NCBI RefSeq assembly: GCF_006363815.1
Contig: NZ_RRYT01000008.1
Span: 62,001-126,000, forward strand
Direction of reading: 5' to 3'
From: Thermomonospora catenispora
GTDB lineage: Bacteria; Actinomycetota; Actinomycetes; Streptosporangiales; Streptosporangiaceae
DNA length: 64,000 bases
The position numbers were made by a program, and so were the translations under genes. Positions within the stretch are counted from its first letter, which is position 1. Each line of letters begins with the position of its first letter. Below the pieces are notes generated by a model. That model was not told where the DNA came from, made no database searches, and saw only the letters and a program-made list of their open reading frames with translations. Shown one piece after another: positions 1 through 8,196 of the stretch.

Positions 1-1
1 C

Positions 2-304
2 TGGCGCCGTCGAGCACGGCGTTCCGGCGACCGGGACCGCCCGGGAGGACGACCGCCCTGGGGAGCGGGCGCACGAAGAGGGGCGAGGAGAGGGGCGACG
101 GCCTCCGACACCGTCGCCGACGAGCGCATCGCCGAGTCCCTGACCGCGCTGGAGGACGCCCTCTGGCTGCTGACGGAGAGCGAGCGCACGCCGGCCTGCG
201 CACTGGAGAACGCGGTCCGGCGCCACGACCACGTCGCGGATCTGCGCAGGCTCGTGCACCGGCTGCAGGAGCTGTTGCTGCGCTGGGAGGGGACTCCTCC
301 GTGA
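2..304 (+). CDS. 3' end of a hypothetical protein (5' truncated by window)
   Basis: An open frame runs from the window edge to a TGA at 302-304 with no in-frame stop. The last 60 or so residues look like real protein, with amphipathic helices such as ESLTALEDALWLLTESER and LRRLVHRLQELLLRW, whereas the first 35 are Arg/Gly-rich and could be non-coding. No ATG or GTG start is available before the helical part, so the gene would begin upstream of the window. I do not recognise the family. Confidence 0.4.
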   Translation, partial: WRRRARRSGDRDRPGGRPPWGAGARRGARRGATASDTVADERIAESLTALEDALWLLTESERTPACALENAVRRHDHVADLRRLVHRLQELLLRWEGTPP

Positions 305-468
305 AGTGCGGATCGCGGCGGCCGTCCGGAGTTCGTCCGGACGGCCGCCGACCAGGGCCACCGGCTCGGATCACGAGACCGGAGCTCGACACGGGTGTCG
401 CCCGCCGCATGGAAGTCGCACCGCAGGGGAACGAGAACGCCTTGTTCACACGGCGGGCGGCACCCCGC

Positions 469-1302
469 TCAGGGAGGCGGCTCGCCGCCGTCCTCGGGGC
501 GGCGGGCCACCACGAAGATCCGCCGGAAAGGGAAGACCGTTCCGTGCGGGCCGGGCGGATAGGCCGCACGGAGGGCGGCGCCGTACTCGGCGAGGAAGTC
601 GCGGGCGGCCTCGGGGTCGAGGGCCGAGAGGACCGGACGCAGGGTGGTGCCCTTGACCCACTCCAGGACGGCGTCGTCGCCGCCGAGCACCTGGATGTAG
701 GTGGTCTCCCAGGCGTCCACCGCGCAGCCCAGGTCGGCCAGCAGCGTGAGGTAGCCGGCGGCGTCGCGGACCGGCTCGGCCTCCAGCAGGCCGCCCAGCC
801 GGTCGCGCCAGCGCGGCGACTCGCACAGCTCGCGCAGCAGGACGTGGCTGGGCGCGGCATGGTTGCCGGGCACCTGGAAGGCCAGGCAGCCGCCCGGGGC
901 CAGATGGTCCGCCCAGCGGGCGAGCAGCTCCTCATGGCCGGGGATCCAGTGCAGGACCGCGTTCGAGATGATCACGTCCACCGGGCGGGCGGGGCGCCAC
1001 CGCCGGACGTCCTGCACGGTGAAGCGCACGGATGCGCCGGCGGCGGAGGCGGCCCGCCGGGCGGCGGCGATCATCTCGGGAGAGGAGTCGAGCCCCTCGA
1101 CGACGGCGCCGGGCCAGCGCCGGAGCAGCGTCACGGTGCGCTCGCCGGATCCGCAGCCGAGGTCGACCACATGACCGGGATCTCGGACGGGGACCCGCGC
1201 GAGGAGCTCGTCGAACGGACGGCCGCGCTCGGCGCCGAAGACGCCGTACTGCGCGGGGTCCCAGACGGCGGACCCGCGTGCGGCGGCCAGTTCTCTCGAC
1301 AT
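469..1302 (-). CDS. tam: trans-aconitate 2-methyltransferase
   Basis: A SAM-dependent class I methyltransferase that methyl-esterifies trans-aconitate, an off-pathway inhibitor of aconitase. Visible motifs are the SAM-binding VVDLGCGSGERT, the acidic residue in EGLDSSPEM, and the post-III motif region HLAPGGCLAFQVPGN. The N-terminus (WDPAQYGVFGAERGRPFDELLARV) is the typical Tam opening. Length of about 277 residues is normal for the family. The ATG at 1302 is preferred over a TTG one codon earlier because a TTGACA/CATGAT promoter puts transcription start almost on it, which implies a leaderless mRNA. It is divergent from a MarR-family gene with shared operators, the known tam/tamR arrangement of streptomycetes. 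Confidence 0.9.
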   Translation of the reverse strand: MSRELAAARGSAVWDPAQYGVFGAERGRPFDELLARVPVRDPGHVVDLGCGSGERTVTLLRRWPGAVVEGLDSSPEMIAAARRAASAAGASVRFTVQDVRRWRPARPVDVIISNAVLHWIPGHEELLARWADHLAPGGCLAFQVPGNHAAPSHVLLRELCESPRWRDRLGGLLEAEPVRDAAGYLTLLADLGCAVDAWETTYIQVLGGDDAVLEWVKGTTLRPVLSALDPEAARDFLAEYGAALRAAYPPGPHGTVFPFRRIFVVARRPEDGGEPPP

Positions 1303-1306
1303 CAAG
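1293..1306. promoter_or_regulatory. TamR-type operator 1 (overlaps tam start)
   Basis: TCTCGACATCAAGA, an inverted copy of the ATCTTGATGTCGAGA element found near tamR. It covers the tam start codon and predicted transcription start, so a bound repressor would block initiation. TamR of Streptomyces is known to bind the tam/tamR intergenic region at palindromes of this kind; assignment here rests on the repeat and the gene pair. Confidence 0.7.
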
Positions 1307-1310
1307 ACAT

Positions 1311-1339
1311 ATCATGGCCGGAAAATATCTTGATGTCAA
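1311..1339 (-). promoter_or_regulatory. predicted tam promoter
   Basis: On the minus strand, TTGACA (1339-1334) and CATGAT (1316-1311) are separated by exactly 17 nt. Start of transcription would fall at about 1302-1305, at the tam ATG, so the message is likely leaderless. The -35 box lies inside operator 2. Confidence 0.6.
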
Positions 1340-1340
1340 A
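1327..1340. promoter_or_regulatory. TamR-type operator 2 (over tam -35)
   Basis: ATCTTGATGTCAAA, matching the half-sites of the other two elements in the intergenic region. It overlaps the predicted -35 box of tam. Confidence 0.65.
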
Positions 1341-1427
1341 CATTCCGCCGCGTCCCGCCCGCGTCGCCCCTGCGGACCGCCCCTCCGGCCCCGCCCGCGA
1401 CCAGGTCGCGGCGCCGTCGGACCAGAC

Positions 1428-1442
1428 ATCTTGATGTCGAGA
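1428..1442. promoter_or_regulatory. TamR-type operator 3 (tamR promoter)
   Basis: ATCTTGATGTCGAGA, an imperfect palindrome 16 nt upstream of the tamR ATG and next to a possible -10 box (TAGGCT, 1447-1452). This placement predicts autoregulation of tamR. Confidence 0.7.
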
Positions 1443-1458
1443 AAGGTAGGCTCCTGCC

Positions 1459-1947
1459 ATGGAGGATGAGGTCGATCGGCTGGTCGCGGCATGGCGGGCC
1501 GAACGCCCGGACCTGGACGTGCAGCCGCTGCACGTCCTCAGCCGCATCTCCCGTCTGGCCCGTCACCTGGACCGCGCCAGACGCGCGGTGTTCGCCGCCC
1601 ATGACCTGGAGCCCTGGGAGTTCGACGTGCTGACGGCGCTGCGCCGCGCCGGCCGTCCCTATCAGCTCAGCCCCGGCCGGCTGCTGCGCGCCACGTTGGT
1701 CACCTCCGGCACCATGACCAACCGGATCGACCGGCTGGAGGCCGCCGGGCTGGTCCGCCGACTCCCCGACCCCACCGACAAACGCGGCGTCCTGGTGCGG
1801 CTCACCGACAAGGGCCGCACCCGGGTCGACGCCGCGTTCGCCGACCTCCTCGCCCGCGAGCACGACATCCTCGCCGGCCTGTCCCCCGCCGAACGCGACA
1901 CCCTCGCCGGTCTCCTCCGCACCCTCCTGGCGCCCTTCGACCTGTGA
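1459..1947 (+). CDS. tamR: MarR-family transcriptional regulator TamR
   Basis: A winged-helix MarR repressor of 162 residues. The recognition-helix region LLRATLVTSGTMTNRIDRLEAAGLVRR and the wing DPTDKRGVLVRLTDKG are clear at about residues 75-120. An N-terminal helical extension (DEVDRLVAAWRAERPDLDV) is typical of TamR/UrtR-type MarR proteins. In Streptomyces TamR responds to trans-aconitate, citrate and related acids and controls tam and aconitase genes. The divergent tam gene and three identical-type operators support the same role here. The ATG lies about 6 nt after a TAGGCT -10-like box, so the mRNA may be leaderless. Confidence 0.88.
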   Translation: MEDEVDRLVAAWRAERPDLDVQPLHVLSRISRLARHLDRARRAVFAAHDLEPWEFDVLTALRRAGRPYQLSPGRLLRATLVTSGTMTNRIDRLEAAGLVRRLPDPTDKRGVLVRLTDKGRTRVDAAFADLLAREHDILAGLSPAERDTLAGLLRTLLAPFDL

Positions 1948-1992
1948 CGCCCTCCCGGCCCGCGGACCGGAGCGCTCAGCCGGCGGACGGGG

Positions 1993-3747
1993 TCACTCCA
2001 CGTCCTCGGCCAGCAGGAGCCACTGCTCCTCCAAGGCGGCGACCTCGGCCTGGACCTCCTTGAGCTGCTCGTTGAGCTCGGTCAGCTTCTCGTAGTCGGT
2101 GGCGTGGGCGGCCAGCAGCTCGTGGAGCTCGGCCTCGCGCCGAGCGAGCTTGTCCAGCCGGCGCTCGATGCGGTCGAGCTCCTTGCGGACCTTCCGGAAA
2201 TGGGCGGCCGGCTTGGGCTTGTCCTGGACGGTCTTGGGCCGGGCCGCGGCGCGGGAGGCCTCGGCGGCGCGGCGGCGGGACAGGTACTCCTCGACCCCGC
2301 CGGGCAGCAGGCTGACCCGGCCGTCGCCGAGGAGGGCGACGACGTGGTCGGTGACGCGCTCCAGGAAGTAGCGGTCGTGGCTGACCACCACGAGGGTGCC
2401 GGGCCAGCCGTCGAGCAGGTCCTCGAGCTCGTTGAGGGTCTCGATGTCGAGGTCGTTGGTGGGCTCGTCCAGCAGCAGCACGTTCGGCTCGTCCATCAGC
2501 AGCCGCAGCAGCTGCAGACGTCGACGCTCGCCGCCGGACAGATCGCCGACGGGGGTCCACTGGGCGTCGCCGCGGAAGCCCAGACGCTCCAGCAGCTGGC
2601 CGGCGGTCCACTCGCGCTTGCCCACGGTGATGCGGCGGCGGACCTCCTCGACCGACTCCAGCACACGCCGGGTCGGGTCCAGCTCCGCGAGGTTCTGGGA
2701 CAGGTGGGCGAGCTTGACGGTCTTGCCGCGGACGACGCGGCCCGCCGAGGGGGCGAGGCTTCCCTCGAGCAGCCGCAGCAGGGTGCTCTTGCCGCTGCCG
2801 TTCACGCCGACCACGCCGACCCGGTCGCCGGGGCCGAGCCGCCAGGTCATGTTCCGGAACAGGGAACGGCCGTCCAGCTCCAGCGTCACGTCCTCCACGT
2901 CCAGGACGGTCTTGCCGAGCCTGGCGGTGGCGAAGCGGGTCAGCTCGACGGTGTCGCGAGGCGGCGGCTCGTCGGCGATGAGGGCCTGCGCGGCCTCCAG
3001 CCGGAACTTGGGCTTGGAGGTGCGGGCCCGCGGGCCGCGACGCAGCCACGCCAGCTCCTTGCGGAGCAGGTTCTGCCGCTTCTCCTCGGCGGCGGCGGCG
3101 AGCCGCGCACGCTCGGCCTTGGCCAGCACGTACGCCGAATAGCCGCCCTCGTAGCGTTCGACCCGACCGTCCACGACCTCCCAGGTCAGCTCGGTGACCT
3201 CGTCGAGGAACCACCGGTCGTGGGTGACGACCACCAGCGCGCCGCGGCGGGCCTTGAGGTGGCGGGCCAGCCAGTCGATCGCCTCGATGTCCAGGTGGTT
3301 GGTGGGCTCGTCCAGGATCAGCAGATCCGAGTCGGGCACCAGCAGCCGGGCCAGCGCGACCCGGCGCCGCTCCCCGCCGGACATCTCCTCCAGCGGGGCG
3401 TCCAACGACAGCTCGCCGAGCAGCCCCGACACGATGTCGCGGATCCGGGTGTCGCCGGCCCACTCGTGCTCGGGACGGTCCCCCAGCACCGCGGAACGCA
3501 CGGTCGCCCCCGCGGGGAACTCGTCCCGCTGCGCCAGGTGCCCCAGCCGCAGCCCGCGGGCGTGCGTCACCCGTCCCGCGTCGGGCTCGATCCGCCTCGC
3601 CATCAGGGCGACCAGGGTGCTCTTGCCCCCGCCGTTGCGGCCGACGATCCCGATCCGGTCGTCGTCGTCCACACCGAGCGACACGGCGTCCAGCAGCGGC
3701 TCGGGCCCGTAGGCCTTGGTGACTGTCTCCAGATTGATCAAGTTCAC
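1993..3747 (-). CDS. ABC-F family ATP-binding protein (Uup-like)
   Basis: Two fused ABC ATPase domains and no membrane segments, 584 residues. Domain 1 has Walker A GRNGGGKST (about residue 37), signature MSGGERRR and Walker B LLILDEPTNHLD. Domain 2 has Walker A GVNGSGKST, signature LSGGERRR and Walker B VLLLDEPTNDLD. A linker and a Lys/Glu-rich C-terminal coiled coil (from about residue 500) follow, as in Uup/EttA-type proteins that act on ribosomes or translation. It is convergent with tamR. Whether it confers antibiotic protection or has a housekeeping role cannot be told from sequence. Confidence 0.9.
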   Translation of the reverse strand: MNLINLETVTKAYGPEPLLDAVSLGVDDDDRIGIVGRNGGGKSTLVALMARRIEPDAGRVTHARGLRLGHLAQRDEFPAGATVRSAVLGDRPEHEWAGDTRIRDIVSGLLGELSLDAPLEEMSGGERRRVALARLLVPDSDLLILDEPTNHLDIEAIDWLARHLKARRGALVVVTHDRWFLDEVTELTWEVVDGRVERYEGGYSAYVLAKAERARLAAAAEEKRQNLLRKELAWLRRGPRARTSKPKFRLEAAQALIADEPPPRDTVELTRFATARLGKTVLDVEDVTLELDGRSLFRNMTWRLGPGDRVGVVGVNGSGKSTLLRLLEGSLAPSAGRVVRGKTVKLAHLSQNLAELDPTRRVLESVEEVRRRITVGKREWTAGQLLERLGFRGDAQWTPVGDLSGGERRRLQLLRLLMDEPNVLLLDEPTNDLDIETLNELEDLLDGWPGTLVVVSHDRYFLERVTDHVVALLGDGRVSLLPGGVEEYLSRRRAAEASRAAARPKTVQDKPKPAAHFRKVRKELDRIERRLDKLARREAELHELLAAHATDYEKLTELNEQLKEVQAEVAALEEQWLLLAEDVE

Positions 3748-3968
3748 GGCAGCACCAGGCTAGTGGCTCCCCGGCGCCGACCGGCCATCCGCGGACCGAC
3801 CGGCACGAGCGGAGGCCCCTGCCCGCAAGGCGCCGACGCCCGCACGCGGCATCCCGGAAGCACGATCCCCGAACACGCCGGCTGCCTCTCTTCGGGCGGG
3901 ACGGCCGCCGGGGCGCGCCTCACCCGGCGCGTCGCGTCCTCATGTCGCCGTCGGGGCCGGACCCGCCG

Positions 3969-4280
3969 TCACCACGACGAGGAGCCGCTGTCGGACCCGG
4001 AGGACCCGCTGTCGAACCCCGACGAGCCGCCGGAGGAGCCCCAGTCGGAGGCCATGCCGCCGAGCGCCGACCCCATCCCCGGATCCGACGACGAGGAAGA
4101 GGAGGGGGGCGCGGAGAAGGACGACGAGGAGTGGTTCCAGGACGACGACCACGTGCCCGGGTGATGCGAACTCCTCGACGCGCCCTTCGCCGTGCCGCCC
4201 ATCGTCGCCAGGGCGAAGCACGCGCACAGCAGGCCCACCAGGACCCCCACCACCACGACGACCGCCACGATCGACCCCAT
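3969..4280 (-). CDS. small Ser-rich membrane protein, tandem copy 1
   Basis: 103 residues: an N-terminal hydrophobic segment (GSIVAVVVVVGVLVGLLCAC), then a Ser/Gly/Asp-rich low-complexity tail ending SGSSGSDSGSSSW. The block GSALGGMASDWGSSGG is shared with the next gene, which shows they are paralogs. The ATG at 4280 is chosen over 4295 because GAAGGGATCTGCGATGG at the start is conserved in copy 2. Function unknown; a one-pass membrane anchor with a disordered tail is the most that can be said. Confidence 0.7.
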   Translation of the reverse strand: MGSIVAVVVVVGVLVGLLCACFALATMGGTAKGASRSSHHPGTWSSSWNHSSSSFSAPPSSSSSSDPGMGSALGGMASDWGSSGGSSGFDSGSSGSDSGSSSW

Positions 4281-4419
4281 CGCAGATCCCTTCATCAGGC
4301 GTATGCACCTGTTTTCGACGTGCCGACGGGGTCTCCCGTTCGGTCCACGGCGGCGGAGAACGACGGCGGCGGGGGCGGGCCGCCCATGGACGGTCCCGCC
4401 CCCGCCGCCGAACGCGCCG

Positions 4420-4917
4420 TCACCAGGAGGACGAGGAGCCGCTGTCGGACCCCGAGGAGCCGCTCGAGAAGCCGCCGCCGGAGAAGCCGCCGGAGGAGCC
4501 CAGATCGGAGGCGATGCCGCCGAGCGCCGACCCCACCCTCGAATCCGAAGACGACGAAGAGGAAGACGAAGAGGAAGAGGAGGCCAGCGTGGAAGACAGC
4601 GAGGGGTCCTCCGAAGAGGAGTACGGGGCGGAGGACGAAGACGAAGAGGAGGACGAGGAAGAGCGCGAGGACGACGAAGAACGCGACGAGGACGATGAGG
4701 AGCGGCCGTGGGAGCCCCGGGTCCGCGCGCCCGATGAGGGGCCCGGAGACTGCGGGCTCCGGGAGGACGAGGACGCGGTGCCCGGCCGGTACACCGTGTA
4801 CCCCGGCGTGCGGCCCCGCATGCTCCCCGCCCGGCGGGCCGTCGCGATGCGGTGCATCGCGACCAGGACCCCCGCCAGCAGTACCACCCCGATCAGGACC
4901 AGTACGAACGTCACCAT
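4420..4917 (-). CDS. small Ser-rich membrane protein, tandem copy 2
   Basis: 165 residues: N-terminal transmembrane segment (VTFVLVLIGVVLLAGVLVAM), a basic stretch, long poly-Ser runs, then GSALGGIASDLGSSGGFSGG and a final SGSDSGSSSSW. It is clearly homologous to the neighbouring copy 1, with the poly-Ser tract expanded. The upstream spacer is also conserved between copies (AGGCGTATGCA near 4935 and 4300), as is the Shine-Dalgarno sequence GAAGGGA. Function unknown. Confidence 0.7.
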   Translation of the reverse strand: MVTFVLVLIGVVLLAGVLVAMHRIATARRAGSMRGRTPGYTVYRPGTASSSSRSPQSPGPSSGARTRGSHGRSSSSSSRSSSSSRSSSSSSSSSSSAPYSSSEDPSLSSTLASSSSSSSSSSSSDSRVGSALGGIASDLGSSGGFSGGGFSSGSSGSDSGSSSSW

Positions 4918-5064
4918 CGCAGATCCCTTCGCCAGGCGTATGCATCCGCCTTCGACGCCCCGACGCGCCCTTCGGTTCGGCTCACGGATCGTGGAGAACG
5001 ACGGCGCCGCAGGCAGGGCATGGGCCGGGGCCCACCGTGCATCGCGCCGGAACCGAACGCCCCG

Positions 5065-5217
5065 TCACCACGAGGACGCGGAACCGCAGGAGCAGCCGTC
5101 GTACCCCGGCCGAGGCCATGCCGTCGACGAAGCTCACCGCAGACGGACAAGGAAGCCCACCAGCAGCAACACCGCCGTCGCCACGATCGCGAGCTCCATG
5201 ATCCCGATCCCCGCCAT
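5065..5217 (-). pseudogene. third tandem copy, interrupted by an in-frame TGA
   Basis: From ATG 5217 (preceded by GAAGGGAGCGGCG) a 27-residue membrane-anchor peptide (MAGIGIMELAIVATAVLLLV...) ends at TGA 5136-5134. In the same frame, translation beyond that stop gives 22 codons ending GSASSW before TGA 5067-5065, matching the SSW end of copies 1 and 2. It is either a decayed copy with a nonsense change, a 27-residue micropeptide gene, or a readthrough gene. Confidence 0.5.
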
Positions 5218-5292
5218 CGCCGCTCCCTTCAGGCGGACACGTCCGGTCATGTCCGGTGCGATGCGCCGGCGGGGCCGCTCGTCCAGTCCGCG

Positions 5293-6186
5293 TCAGAGAA
5301 CGGTGGCGCCGGGGACAGGGCCGTGGGCGGTGACCACGCTGCGCGCGACGCCCGCCTCGGTGAGGGCGGCGGCCAAGGACTCGGCCCGGTCGGCGGAGTC
5401 GGCGAGGAACGCACAGGTGGGGCCCGAACCGGAGACCAGGGCCCCGAGCGCGCCGAGGGCGCGGCCGGCCTCCAGGGTGTCGCGCAGGGAGGGGCGCAGC
5501 GACAGGGCGGCCGGCTCCAGGTCGTTGGCGAGCTCGGCGCCGAGGGCCTCGGCGTCTCCGGCGGCCAGCGCGGCCAACAGACCGGGCGACGCCTGCGGAG
5601 GGCCGGGCCGCTCACCCCTCAGCTCCCGCAGCCGATCGCATTCGGCGTACACCGCGGGCGTGGACAGGCCGCCGTCGGCGAGCGCGAACACCCAGTGGAA
5701 GCGACCGGACACCGTCACCGGGGTGAGCACCTCGCCTCGGCCGGTGCCGACGGCCGTGCCGCCGAGCAGCGCGAACGGGACGTCGCTGCCCAGCCGGGCG
5801 GCCAGGGGGTGCAGGTCGGTCTCGGCGCCCCACAGGCGGGCGCAGGCGACCAGGGCGGCGGCGGCGTCGGCGCTGCCGCCGGCCATGCCCCCGGCGACCG
5901 GGATGGACTTGCGGATGGTCAGCGCCGCACGCGCCGGCACGCCGAGCCGCTCCGCCAGCAGCCGGGCGGCGCGGACGGCGAGGTTGTCCTCCCCGGTGGG
6001 GACGCCGTCGATCGAATCCCCTTCGACCCGCAGCGTGAGGTCGTCGGCGGGTTCGGCGACGACCTCGTCGAACAGCGAGACCGCATGGAAGACGTTGGCC
6101 AGGTCATGGAAACCGTCGTCGCGGAGCGGTCCCACCGCGAGCTGGAGGTTCACCTTGGCGGGCACGCGAACGGTCACGGTGGTCAC
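5293..6186 (-). CDS. ispE: 4-diphosphocytidyl-2-C-methyl-D-erythritol kinase
   Basis: GHMP-family kinase of the MEP isoprenoid pathway; it phosphorylates the 2-hydroxyl of CDP-methylerythritol. Seen are the N-terminal PAKVNLQL with catalytic-type Lys11, the glycine-rich ATP loop PVAGGMAGGSADAAAAL (residues 96-112) and the C-terminal VSGSGPTCAF. 297 residues is normal. It sits downstream of rsmA and rpfB on the same strand, the conserved actinobacterial order, interrupted here by a lipoprotein gene. Confidence 0.93.
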   Translation of the reverse strand: MTTVTVRVPAKVNLQLAVGPLRDDGFHDLANVFHAVSLFDEVVAEPADDLTLRVEGDSIDGVPTGEDNLAVRAARLLAERLGVPARAALTIRKSIPVAGGMAGGSADAAAALVACARLWGAETDLHPLAARLGSDVPFALLGGTAVGTGRGEVLTPVTVSGRFHWVFALADGGLSTPAVYAECDRLRELRGERPGPPQASPGLLAALAAGDAEALGAELANDLEPAALSLRPSLRDTLEAGRALGALGALVSGSGPTCAFLADSADRAESLAAALTEAGVARSVVTAHGPVPGATVL

Positions 6187-6209
6187 GGCGCGATCGTAGC
6201 GATCCCGGC

Positions 6210-7265
6210 TCAGCCGCTCGCCGCCACCGGCAGGTTGCGGGGGTTGAAGAACGGGGCGGTGGCCACCTCCCGCAGCGCCGACAGCGCCGCGGCGTCGCCG
6301 CCCAGGGAGAACTCATACCGGGGCTGGCCCGAATCGTCCCGCCCGCCCTTGTCGGAGTCGAAGTACACGACCGCCTTGATCTGCGGATGCTGCAGGTAGG
6401 TGGCGGCCTTGCGGAGCCACTCGGCGCGGCGCTCCCCGTAGGAGCGCGGCACCCCGAACTCGGAGATCATCACCGGCTTGGGACGGTGCCGGGCCCAGTC
6501 CATGAAGCCCGCCGCAGCCTCGGAGAAGTCGCGGTACTCGTAGGCGCCGCCGGGGTAGATGTCGGCCGCGATCCAGTCCACCTGGTCGTCCCCCGGGTAG
6601 TAGGTGTGGGCGGTGCCGCCGTTGAATCCGGCGGAGGTGGGGCACCACACCCAGGCGACGTTGTCGACCCCCTCCTGCCGGAAGATCTCCCGCAGGTGCC
6701 GCCAGGCGGCGATGTAGTCGGCGGCCGAGTGGACCTTCTCCTGCTGGGAGGTGGCGTCCATGCGGGGGTGCCAGCGCAGGAACACCGGCTTGCCGAGCTC
6801 CTTGAGCGCACGGGCGCGGGTCCGGATGCGCTCGTCGTACCGGCCGGCGACGATCTCGCGGGTGTCGGCGCCCTTCCAGGTCAGCAGCAGGTAGCGGTCC
6901 TCGGCGGCCAGGTCGGCGTCGGCCCGGCGCGGGAACTCCTGGCTCCAGGAGCGGTAGACGGCGGCGATGTCCAGCCGCCGCCCCAGGCTCCGTTCATAGT
7001 CCCGCACCACCGTCACCTGATCGTCGTCGGCGGGCGAGGGGGTCGGGGACGGGCTCGCCGAGGCCGAGCCGTCGGGCGGGTAGTGGCGCACCGGGTCCAC
7101 CCAGGCGCCGAAATAGGCGCCCTCGGCGGGCGGGGTCGGCGCGACGCCGGCCCGCACAGTGGTTTGAATCTTCGGGGGTGCCTCCCGTTCCCCGCTACAT
7201 CCCGGAAGCGCCAGCAGCGCCGCGAGCATCATCGCCCCGAGGGCCCGCGACCGCCCCTTCACCAT
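6210..7265 (-). CDS. GH26-like lipoprotein
   Basis: 351 residues. A lipoprotein signal ([23 protein letters not shown]) gives lipidated Cys23, followed by a Pro/Ser/Asp-rich linker and a domain resembling family 26 glycoside hydrolases (beta-mannanase type). The nucleophile region [11 protein letters not shown] is present. The acid/base motif, usually RxxHEMNG, reads [10 protein letters not shown], so the expected Glu is Arg. The protein may therefore bind rather than cleave glycan, or belong to a divergent clade. The ATG at 7265 with GAGGAAC upstream overlaps the end of rsmA by 71 nt and is translationally coupled to it. Larger upstream starts would destroy the lipoprotein signal. Confidence 0.75.
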   Translation of the reverse strand: MVKGRSRALGAMMLAALLALPGCSGEREAPPKIQTTVRAGVAPTPPAEGAYFGAWVDPVRHYPPDGSASASPSPTPSPADDDQVTVVRDYERSLGRRLDIAAVYRSWSQEFPRRADADLAAEDRYLLLTWKGADTREIVAGRYDERIRTRARALKELGKPVFLRWHPRMDATSQQEKVHSAADYIAAWRHLREIFRQEGVDNVAWVWCPTSAGFNGGTAHTYYPGDDQVDWIAADIYPGGAYEYRDFSEAAAGFMDWARHRPKPVMISEFGVPRSYGERRAEWLRKAATYLQHPQIKAVVYFDSDKGGRDDSGQPRYEFSLGGDAAALSALREVATAPFFNPRNLPVAASG

Positions 7266-8142
7266 GTTCCTCCGTACGTTCGCCGGTGACGAGAGGACGA
7301 TACTGGGCGATACGCGCGAAGGCGCCGATATCCAGCGCCTCGCCCCTGGCCCGGGGATCGACGCCCGCCGCGCGCAGCACCCGCTCGGCGGCCTCCGCCG
7401 AACCCGCCCAGCCCGCCAGCGCCGCCCGCAGCGTCTTGCGGCGCTGGGCGAACGCCGCGTCGACGACCGCGAAGACCTCCTCGCGCGGCACGCCCGGCAC
7501 CGGCGGCTCCCGCCGGGTGAACGCCACCAGCCCCGAGTCCACGTTCGGCACGGGCCAGAACACGGCACGGCCCACCGGCCCGGCCCGGCGCGCCTCGGCG
7601 TACCAGGCCAGCTTCACCGACGGCACCCCGTACACCTTGCCGCCCGGCTCGGCCACCAGCCGATCGGCGACCTCGGCCTGCACCATCACCAGGCCGCGGC
7701 GCAGCGACGGGAAGGCGGCCAGCAGGTGCAGCACGACCGGCACGGCCACGTTGTAGGGCAGGTTGGCCACCAGCGCGGTCGGCTCGGGCCCGGGCACGCT
7801 CGTGACCCGCAGCGCGTCGTCGTGGACGACGGTCAGCCGGTCGGCGCGCCCGGGGGCGCGGGCGGCCACGGTCTGCGGCAGCGCCTCCGCCAGCACCGGG
7901 TCGATCTCGACGGCGACCACCCGGTGCCCCTGCTCCAGCAGCGCCAGCGTCAGCGAGCCCAGCCCCGGGCCCACCTCGATCACCACGTCCCCGGGGTCCA
8001 GGTCGGCGGAGCGGACGATGCGCCGCACGGTGTTGGCGTCGATGACGAAGTTCTGGCCGAGCGTCTTGGTCGGCCGCACGCCGAGCCGTGCGGCGAGCCG
8101 TCGGATGTCGGCCGGTCCCAGCAGCACCTGTGAGTCCCCCAC
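7195..8142 (-). CDS. rsmA: 16S rRNA dimethyladenosine transferase
   Basis: KsgA/RsmA dimethylates two adjacent adenines near the 3' end of 16S rRNA. The sequence has TLGQNFVID (about residue 28), SAM motif [13 protein letters not shown] (about 53-65), acidic [10 protein letters not shown] and the catalytic [10 protein letters not shown] (127-136). 315 residues, about 30 longer than usual at the C-terminus, where it overlaps the next gene. GTG start. Downstream of rpfB as in other actinobacteria. Confidence 0.93.
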   Translation of the reverse strand: MGDSQVLLGPADIRRLAARLGVRPTKTLGQNFVIDANTVRRIVRSADLDPGDVVIEVGPGLGSLTLALLEQGHRVVAVEIDPVLAEALPQTVAARAPGRADRLTVVHDDALRVTSVPGPEPTALVANLPYNVAVPVVLHLLAAFPSLRRGLVMVQAEVADRLVAEPGGKVYGVPSVKLAWYAEARRAGPVGRAVFWPVPNVDSGLVAFTRREPPVPGVPREEVFAVVDAAFAQRRKTLRAALAGWAGSAEAAERVLRAAGVDPRARGEALDIGAFARIAQYRPLVTGERTEEHGEGAVAGPRGDDARGAAGASGM

Positions 8143-8196
8143 CCGCCCAGTGTCCCAGCCCGCGCCGGGTGACCCGGACGGCGGACGGCTCTCCGG

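Noticed and set aside
4514-6199. Long Glu/Asp-rich plus-strand frame opposite the Ser-rich genes
   Set aside because: It is antisense to poly-Ser codons and to ispE; the conserved ribosome sites and paralogy support the minus strand.
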